Source: Pseudonocardia sp. HH130630-07 (GTDB lineage Bacteria > Actinomycetota > Actinomycetes > Mycobacteriales > Pseudonocardiaceae). From it: a DNA stretch of 64,000 nt. Below are positions 59,452-64,000 of the stretch, piece by piece. The position numbers and the translations under genes were made by a program. The DNA lies in NCBI RefSeq assembly GCF_001698125.1, contig NZ_CP013854.1, positions 3,658,001 to 3,722,000 on the forward strand, given 5' to 3'. Under the pieces are notes generated by a model that was not told the origin of the DNA, ran no database searches, and saw only the letters and a program-made list of their open reading frames with translations. The stretch's first letter is position 1. Each line of letters starts with the position of its first letter.

Positions 59452-60135
59452 GTGACCGCCGCCGAAACCGGATCCACCATCACCGTGCTGGTCGTGGACG
59501 ACGACCCGGTCGTCCGCTTCGGACTGACCATGATGCTGCGCGGGGCGCCCGACCTCACCGTGGTCGCCGAGGGCGGCGACGGCGCGGAGGCGCTGGAGCT
59601 GGCCGAACGGCACTCCCCGGACGTCGTTCTCATGGACATCCGGATGCCCGGGACCGACGGGCTCACCGCGACCGAGAAGCTGCGGAGCCGTCCGGGTGCG
59701 CCGCAGGTCGTCGTGCTCACCACCTTCGACGCCGACGCGCACGTCCTGCGGGCGCTGCGCGCCGGTGCGGCCGGGTTCCTGCTGAAGGACACCCCGCCGG
59801 ACGAGCTGGTCGTCGCGATCCGGCACGCGGCGCAGGGCCGGCCGGTGCTGTCGCCGGAGGTCACGCGGCGGCTCATGGACCGGGTCGCCGGTTCCGAGCA
59901 GGACACGGCCCGGGAGGCCGCCCGGCGTCGGCTCGGGCTGCTCGCCGACCGGGAGCGCACGATCGCGCTCGAGCTGGGGGCCGGGCGGTCCAACGCCGAG
60001 ATCGCCACCCGCCACCATCTCGGCATCGCCACGGTGAAGACGCACGTCTCGGCGATCCTCACCAAGCTCGACCTCAACAACCGCGTGCAGGTGGCCCTCC
60101 TGGTGCACGACGCCGGGCTCGACATCCCCGAGTGA
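59452..60135 (+). CDS. NarL/LuxR-family response regulator, orphan
   Basis: 227 aa from the GTG at 59452. Receiver with VVDDDPVVRFGL, phospho-acceptor D62 in VLMDIRMPG and Lys in FLLKDTPP; C-terminal LuxR HTH (NAEIATRHHLGIATVKTHVSAILTKLDLNNR). The HTH start reads LADRERTIA, close to the canonical LTxRExxV. No kinase gene is adjacent; it converges with the next two-component pair. Confidence 0.9.
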   Translation: MTAAETGSTITVLVVDDDPVVRFGLTMMLRGAPDLTVVAEGGDGAEALELAERHSPDVVLMDIRMPGTDGLTATEKLRSRPGAPQVVVLTTFDADAHVLRALRAGAAGFLLKDTPPDELVVAIRHAAQGRPVLSPEVTRRLMDRVAGSEQDTAREAARRRLGLLADRERTIALELGAGRSNAEIATRHHLGIATVKTHVSAILTKLDLNNRVQVALLVHDAGLDIPE

Positions 60136-60144
60136 GGGCCGGCG

Positions 60145-60762
60145 TCAGTCGGTCCAGCCGTGGTCCGCGGCGATCCGGTGGGCGTCCTGGCGCGAGGTCG
60201 CGTCCAGCTTGGTGACGATCGCCGCCAGGTGGTTGCGGACGGTCCCGGCGGACAGGTGCAGGCGGCGCGCGACCGTCGCGACCGGTGTGTCCGGCCCGGC
60301 GGTGCGAAGGACCTCCAGCTCGCGGGGCGAGAGCGGGCACGGCGGGGCGGCGAGCGCGTCCGCGGCGAGCGCCGGGTCGACGTAGCGGTGCCCCGCCCGG
60401 ACCCGGCGCACGACGTCGGCCAGCACCGACCCCGGAGCGCCCTTGGGCACGAAGCCGCGCGCACCGGCGGCGAGCGCCCGCTGCAGGTGCGCCGGGCGGC
60501 CGTGCCCGGTCAGGATGACGACGGCGCAGCCGGGCGACACCGTCGCGATCTCCCGGGCGACGGCGAGGCCGTCGATCCCCGGCATCTGCAGGTCGACGAC
60601 CGCGACGTCCGGCCGGTGGGCGCGGACCGCGTCGACGGCGGACGGCCCGTCCCCGGCCTGCGCGACGACGGCGATGTCCGGCTCCAGCTCCAGCAACGCC
60701 GCGATCCCGGCGCGGATCAGCTCCTCGTCGTCGGCGAGCAGGACCCGGATCGGGCCGGTCAC
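60145..60762 (-). CDS. NarL/LuxR-family response regulator (partner of the adjacent kinase)
   Basis: 205 aa, GTG start at 60762. LLADDEELIRAGIAALLE, D57 in AVVDLQMPG, K in FVPKGAPG, and a LuxR HTH (LSPRELEVLRTAGPDTPVATVARRLHLSAGTVRNHLAAIVTKLDATSRQDA). The start overlaps the kinase stop by 4 bases. Closely resembles the split regulator at 43.9-45.5 kb in domain layout. Confidence 0.92.
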   Translation of the reverse strand: MTGPIRVLLADDEELIRAGIAALLELEPDIAVVAQAGDGPSAVDAVRAHRPDVAVVDLQMPGIDGLAVAREIATVSPGCAVVILTGHGRPAHLQRALAAGARGFVPKGAPGSVLADVVRRVRAGHRYVDPALAADALAAPPCPLSPRELEVLRTAGPDTPVATVARRLHLSAGTVRNHLAAIVTKLDATSRQDAHRIAADHGWTD

Positions 60763-61922
60763 GGCGCGGGGACCGAGGCGCGCAGCACGAAGACGTCGCC
60801 GTCGAGGCCGGTGTCGAGCCGCCCGCCGAGCGCGCCGAGGCGGGCGGCGAGCCCGTGCAGGCCCGAGCTGTACCGGTCCGGGCCAGGGGACGTTCCGAGC
60901 GGCGCGGCGGCACCGTCGTTGCTGATCCGCAGCTCGGTGCCGTCGTCGCCGTCCACGACGGAGATGGTGCACCAGCGGGCCCTGCTGTGTCGCAGGACGT
61001 TCGTCGCCGCCTCGCGCAGCGTCGCCGCCAGTGCCGTGCCGGTCTCGGCGGGCAGCCCGGTGGCCGGCTCGCCGGACAGCGTGGTCCGCACCCCCGAGGC
61101 CCGCAGCACCCCGGCGACCGCGGTCAGCTCGGCGGCGAGGTCCGCGGTGCGCCGGCCGTGCACGACCCGGCGCATCTCGCCGAGCGCGTGCGCGGCCAGC
61201 CCGCGTGCCTGCTCGGCGTGCTCCGCCGCCGCACCGGGATCGGTGTGCGCGGTGCGCGCGGCGAGCTCGGCCTGCAGACCGATCACCGTGAGGTGGTGCC
61301 CCAGGACGTCGTGGACGTCGGCCGCCAGCCGCAGCCGTTCCTCGGCCGCGGCCAGCCGCACCGCGGCGTCCCGGCCGGTCTGGGCCGCGACGACCAGCTG
61401 CCACAACCGCAACGGCAGCAGGTGCACGAGCAGCAGCACCGCCGCGGCGAGCACGGTCAGGACCGCGTAGGGCACGGCGGCCGCCGCGACCCACTGCCCG
61501 ACCGCCACCGACACCCCGGTCACGACGGCCGCGGCCGTGAGCCCCGCCCGCCACCCCAGCAGCAGCGGCGCGGACCCGGCGAGCCCCGCGGCGACCCAGG
61601 CCCAGGTCATCCACCCCTGTGCCGCCCCGGCCGGTGCCAGCAGCGGCACCGAGGCGACCGCCGCCACGGCGAGCACCCCGACGGCGACCGGTGCGCCGGG
61701 CCGCGCCCCGGATCCCGGCTCGCTGCGGCAGAGCCCGACACCCAGCGCCACCAGCAGGACCAGCAACGTCACCGTGCCGGTGACCACCCGGACCGGGTCC
61801 GGCTCGCGCAGCAGCCCGACACCGGCCGCGGCCGTGGTCATCAGCGCCGCGGACACCACCGTGACCAGCGCGACCGGGCGGGTCCACCGGTCCGGGCCGC
61901 CGGGGTCGAACGTGCTGGTCAT
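60759..61922 (-). CDS. Sensor histidine kinase (HisKA_3)
   Basis: 387 aa from the ATG at 61922. Roughly six transmembrane helices within residues 15-180; H-box LRLAADVHDVLGHHLTVIGLQAELA (His near residue 204); HATPase with EAATNVLRHSRA, ISNDGAA and SSGLHGLAARLGALGG. Forms an operon with the regulator and is divergent from the membrane protein at 62098, a plausible target gene. Confidence 0.9.
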   Translation of the reverse strand: MTSTFDPGGPDRWTRPVALVTVVSAALMTTAAAGVGLLREPDPVRVVTGTVTLLVLLVALGVGLCRSEPGSGARPGAPVAVGVLAVAAVASVPLLAPAGAAQGWMTWAWVAAGLAGSAPLLLGWRAGLTAAAVVTGVSVAVGQWVAAAAVPYAVLTVLAAAVLLLVHLLPLRLWQLVVAAQTGRDAAVRLAAAEERLRLAADVHDVLGHHLTVIGLQAELAARTAHTDPGAAAEHAEQARGLAAHALGEMRRVVHGRRTADLAAELTAVAGVLRASGVRTTLSGEPATGLPAETGTALAATLREAATNVLRHSRARWCTISVVDGDDGTELRISNDGAAAPLGTSPGPDRYSSGLHGLAARLGALGGRLDTGLDGDVFVLRASVPAP

Positions 61923-61992
61923 CGCCGTCGCCTCCGGGACCGTGCTGGTGGACGGGCACCATCCTGGCCCCGATCCTGCACGACGGGGGCGT

Positions 61993-62008
61993 GCACCGTG
62001 CACGGTGC
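61993..62008. promoter_or_regulatory. Perfect 16-bp palindrome GCACCGTGCACGGTGC
   Basis: Located in the 175-bp gap between the divergent kinase and membrane-protein genes. A perfect dyad of this size in a divergent promoter is a good candidate site for the dimeric response regulator. Confidence 0.5.
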
Positions 62009-62097
62009 GACCGTGCGGATCGCCGGTCTCCGGCCGCGCCCCGGCACCGCACGCTCCCCGGGTACCGCACAGAGCACCGGGATCCGAGGAGCGCGCC

Positions 62098-62682
62098 ATG
62101 GCCACCGTCCACGACCACCACCTCCGGCACACCACACCGGCCCACCTCGGCCGGGTCCTGCGGTCCACGCACCGGTGGCCCGCACTGCTGGGCGCCGCGC
62201 TGGCTGTCGCGGTGGCGGGGCCCGGTCCGGACGCGCTCCCCGCGCTGGCCGTCGCCGCGTTCGTCTACCTGGGAGCGGCAGCGCTGGGCCGGCCGGGAGC
62301 GTCGTGGCCGCTGCTGGTGGCCGGCATGGGCATCCTCGTCGGTGCCCGGTTCGTGCCGGGCCTGGATCCGGTGGTGGCGCTGCTGGTCGCGGGTGGTGCC
62401 GTCGGCGTCGCCGGAGCGGTCGCCCGGCCCGTCGCCGGCCGCTCGGCCGGGGTGGCCCGGCAGGCCGCGATGCTGCTGGTCGTCGTCGCGATCGCGGGGG
62501 CCGCCACCGTGGTCGCGCCGGTGTGGGCCGGGGTGCTCGTCGCGACCGGTCTGCTCGCGCACGCCGGCTGGGACGTCTGGCACCACGTCACGATGCGCAC
62601 GGTGTCCCGGTCGCTGTCGGAGTTCTGCGCCGTGCTGGACGCCGTGCTCGCCGTGCTCGTCCTGGTGGCGACGTTCGCCTGA
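62098..62682 (+). CDS. Polytopic membrane protein, unknown function
   Basis: 194 aa. Hydrophilic start with several His (VHDHHLRHTT), then five or six short hydrophobic helices rich in Ala/Val/Gly and a conserved-looking HAGWDVWHHVTMRTVSRSLSEFCAVLD segment before the last helix. Divergent from the kinase/regulator operon with a palindrome between, so probably regulated by it. Confidence 0.6.
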   Translation: MATVHDHHLRHTTPAHLGRVLRSTHRWPALLGAALAVAVAGPGPDALPALAVAAFVYLGAAALGRPGASWPLLVAGMGILVGARFVPGLDPVVALLVAGGAVGVAGAVARPVAGRSAGVARQAAMLLVVVAIAGAATVVAPVWAGVLVATGLLAHAGWDVWHHVTMRTVSRSLSEFCAVLDAVLAVLVLVATFA

Positions 62683-62701
62683 GCGCGACCGGCGGCCCGG
62701 A

Positions 62702-63781
62702 TCAGCCCCCGGCGGTGTCGTGTGCCAGGTCGTGGAACCGGGCCCGTACGGCGACGACGCCGGTGCCCTCCCGGCTCACGTGCACCCGGTTGGTGAGCAG
62801 CACGTACCACCGGCGCGTGTCCGGGTCGACGAACAGCGAGGTGCCGGTGAACCCGGTGTGGCCGAACGTGCGCGGGCCGACCCGGCCGCCGGCGACCGGC
62901 TCCGCCGGGTCGTTGTTCTGCCAGCCGCGGCTGCGCGCCGGTGACGGGCTGTCGGTCCGGATCATCGCGGCCAGCGCGGCGGGGGACATCAGGACGCGGT
63001 CGTCGAGGGTGCGGACCAGGGCCCGGCCGACGGCCGCGACGTCGTCGAGGGTGCCGAACAACCCGGCGTGCCCGGCCGGGCGGCCCAGGACCACGGCGTT
63101 CTCGTCGTGCACCTGGCCCTGCACCACCCGCCCCCGCCACGCGCACCGCTCGGTCGCGACGACCGGCACCCCGGGGCCGGGGGCGAAGGTGAGGCCCCGG
63201 GCCCCGGCCGGCCCGGCGACCAGGTCGGTGACCAGCTCGTCCAGCGGTGCGCCGGTCGCCGCCTCGAGCATCAGGCCGATCAGGATGAACCCCTGCGAGC
63301 TGTAGTCGACCTGCGTGCCGGGGCGGTGCGCGAGCGGCAGCTCCGCGACGGCCCGCAGCAGCGCCTCCCGGGTGCCGTGCTCGCGCCAGAGCGGGACCCG
63401 GCCGGGCAGCCCGGAGGTGTGCAGCAGGAGCTGCGCCAGGGTCGCGTCCGCCGCGGGGGTTCCGCGGTGCGCGGGGAGCAGCCGGGCGACGGTGTCGTCG
63501 TCGGCCAGCGCACCACGCTCCACCAGCACGGCCGCGGCCAGCGCGACCAGCGGTTTGGTCACCGAGGCCAGGTCGAACAGCTCGGTCCCGTCCAGCGGGG
63601 CCGCATCGATCCCGTCGCCGGCCCCGGTGACCTCGGGGAGGTCCGGCCAGGCCCGGGTGCCGAGCGTGCCCCGGACCCGGTGCCCGTCGGCGTCGCCGAC
63701 GGCCCAGGCCGCGGCCGAGAACACCCCGTCCGCGCGGGCGCCGGCCAGGAGATCGGTCAGGGCTCCGCCGGGCGCCCTCAC
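62702..63781 (-). CDS. Serine beta-lactamase-like hydrolase (class C/esterase type)
   Basis: 359 aa. The SxxK motif is SVTK (S73, K76) in ELFDLASVTKPLVALA; the YxN-like position is DYSSQGF, and HTG appears in FGHTGFTGTSLF. LLLHTSGLPG is typical of this family (PF00144), which includes esterases and D-aminopeptidases as well as beta-lactamases. No signal peptide, so it is probably cytoplasmic and not an antibiotic-resistance enzyme. Its GTG start overlaps the stop of the IclR gene. Confidence 0.88.
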   Translation of the reverse strand: MRAPGGALTDLLAGARADGVFSAAAWAVGDADGHRVRGTLGTRAWPDLPEVTGAGDGIDAAPLDGTELFDLASVTKPLVALAAAVLVERGALADDDTVARLLPAHRGTPAADATLAQLLLHTSGLPGRVPLWREHGTREALLRAVAELPLAHRPGTQVDYSSQGFILIGLMLEAATGAPLDELVTDLVAGPAGARGLTFAPGPGVPVVATERCAWRGRVVQGQVHDENAVVLGRPAGHAGLFGTLDDVAAVGRALVRTLDDRVLMSPAALAAMIRTDSPSPARSRGWQNNDPAEPVAGGRVGPRTFGHTGFTGTSLFVDPDTRRWYVLLTNRVHVSREGTGVVAVRARFHDLAHDTAGG

Positions 63782-64000
63782 GCGTGCCGCCGCTGCGGTC
63801 CGGCGGTGGAGCGCGCCCGCAGCACCGACGACGTCGTCGCGGCCGTCTCGGCGACCAGCGGCCCGAGCCGCTCGACGGCGGCGTCGGCGAGGGTGAACGC
63901 GGTGCCGGACACCCCGATCGCGCCGATCACCCCGCCGGTGCCGTCGAGCACCGGTGCGGCGATCGAGCGGACACCGTCGGTGTCGTCGCGCACCGTCACC
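63778..64000 (-). CDS. IclR-family regulator, C-terminal part (start outside window)
   Basis: The last ~73 residues (TVRDDTDGVRSIAAPVLDGTGGVIGAIGVSGTAFTLADAAVERLGPLVAETAATTSSVL) match the end of the IclR effector-binding domain (GxxxIAAPVxD..G.VxGAIxVSGP). The gene continues beyond the right edge. Four-base overlap with the hydrolase gene suggests they form an operon with the regulator first. Confidence 0.8.
   Translation of the reverse strand, partial: VTVRDDTDGVRSIAAPVLDGTGGVIGAIGVSGTAFTLADAAVERLGPLVAETAATTSSVLRARSTAGPQRRHA

Noticed and set aside
62702..63781. An antibiotic-resistance beta-lactamase
   Set aside because: No signal peptide and esterase-like motif spacing; the family is broad, so resistance cannot be claimed.

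Overview
The window is very GC-rich actinobacterial DNA. Codon use, the SARP/AfsA-type genes, the graspetide genes and the style of conjugation genes suggest Pseudonocardiaceae, perhaps Pseudonocardia; that placement is inference from gene content. It falls into an accessory half (1 to about 43.5 kb) full of mobile DNA and a chromosome-like half (43.5-64 kb).

Accessory half. (1) 3-3104 is a tightly overlapped plus-strand operon: the C-terminal part of a radical SAM/SPASM protein, a DegT/DnrJ aminotransferase, a DEDDh exonuclease and a thymidylate-kinase-like protein, followed by a Nudix gene on the other strand. (2) 3772-7249 carries a SAM methyltransferase and then a graspetide (ATP-grasp RiPP) cassette: precursor, ATP-grasp ligase and PIMT-like methyltransferase, with overlapping starts and stops. 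An IS3-family element (7247-8644) sits exactly on the stop codon of the last gene. (3) 8.7-40.1 kb is the body of a conjugative element. A minus-strand arm holds a DNA methyltransferase, a replication-relaxation protein, a lytic transglycosylase, a SARP-like regulator and a membrane protein. A plus-strand arm holds a sigma-like protein, VirB2-like pilin, VirB6/TrbL, PrgI, VirB4, a membrane protein, a TraG-type coupling ATPase, a frameshifted recombinase, three related vWA-like proteins, a DUF3846-like protein and a large serine recombinase. The arms diverge from a roughly 700-bp control region with a phased GCTTAG/CTAAGC array. 15-bp tandem repeats of unrelated sequence recur through this element only. 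Two near-identical inverted copies of a 1271-bp IS3-family element have broken the SARP regulator and the serine recombinase, so the element is probably immobile. (4) 41.3-43.5 kb is an IS graveyard (IS630 stub, IS1380 element) ending at the 3' half of a tRNA-Ala(GGC), which reads as the right attachment scar of a larger island.

Chromosome-like half. A two-component pair follows, whose response regulator is split by an IS5-family element with a TA duplication. Next comes a GntR-creatininase pair, then a long co-directional run: secreted esterase, AbgT transporter, ACP, ketosynthase, ketosynthase-like protein, AMP-ligase, thioesterase with a Cys nucleophile, aldo-keto reductase, AfsA-like hotdog protein and EamA exporter. 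This looks like a small, unfamiliar type II PKS / fatty-acid-like biosynthetic cluster. After a DUF3159 protein and its terminator come a small coiled-coil protein, an orphan NarL regulator, a second kinase/regulator pair with a divergent membrane protein, a serine beta-lactamase-like hydrolase and the end of an IclR regulator.

Most likely places for new biology: the two accessory-end cassettes (radical SAM/DegT/exonuclease/kinase and the graspetide), the vWA-like triplet, the GCTTAG array, and the ACP-KS-AfsA operon.
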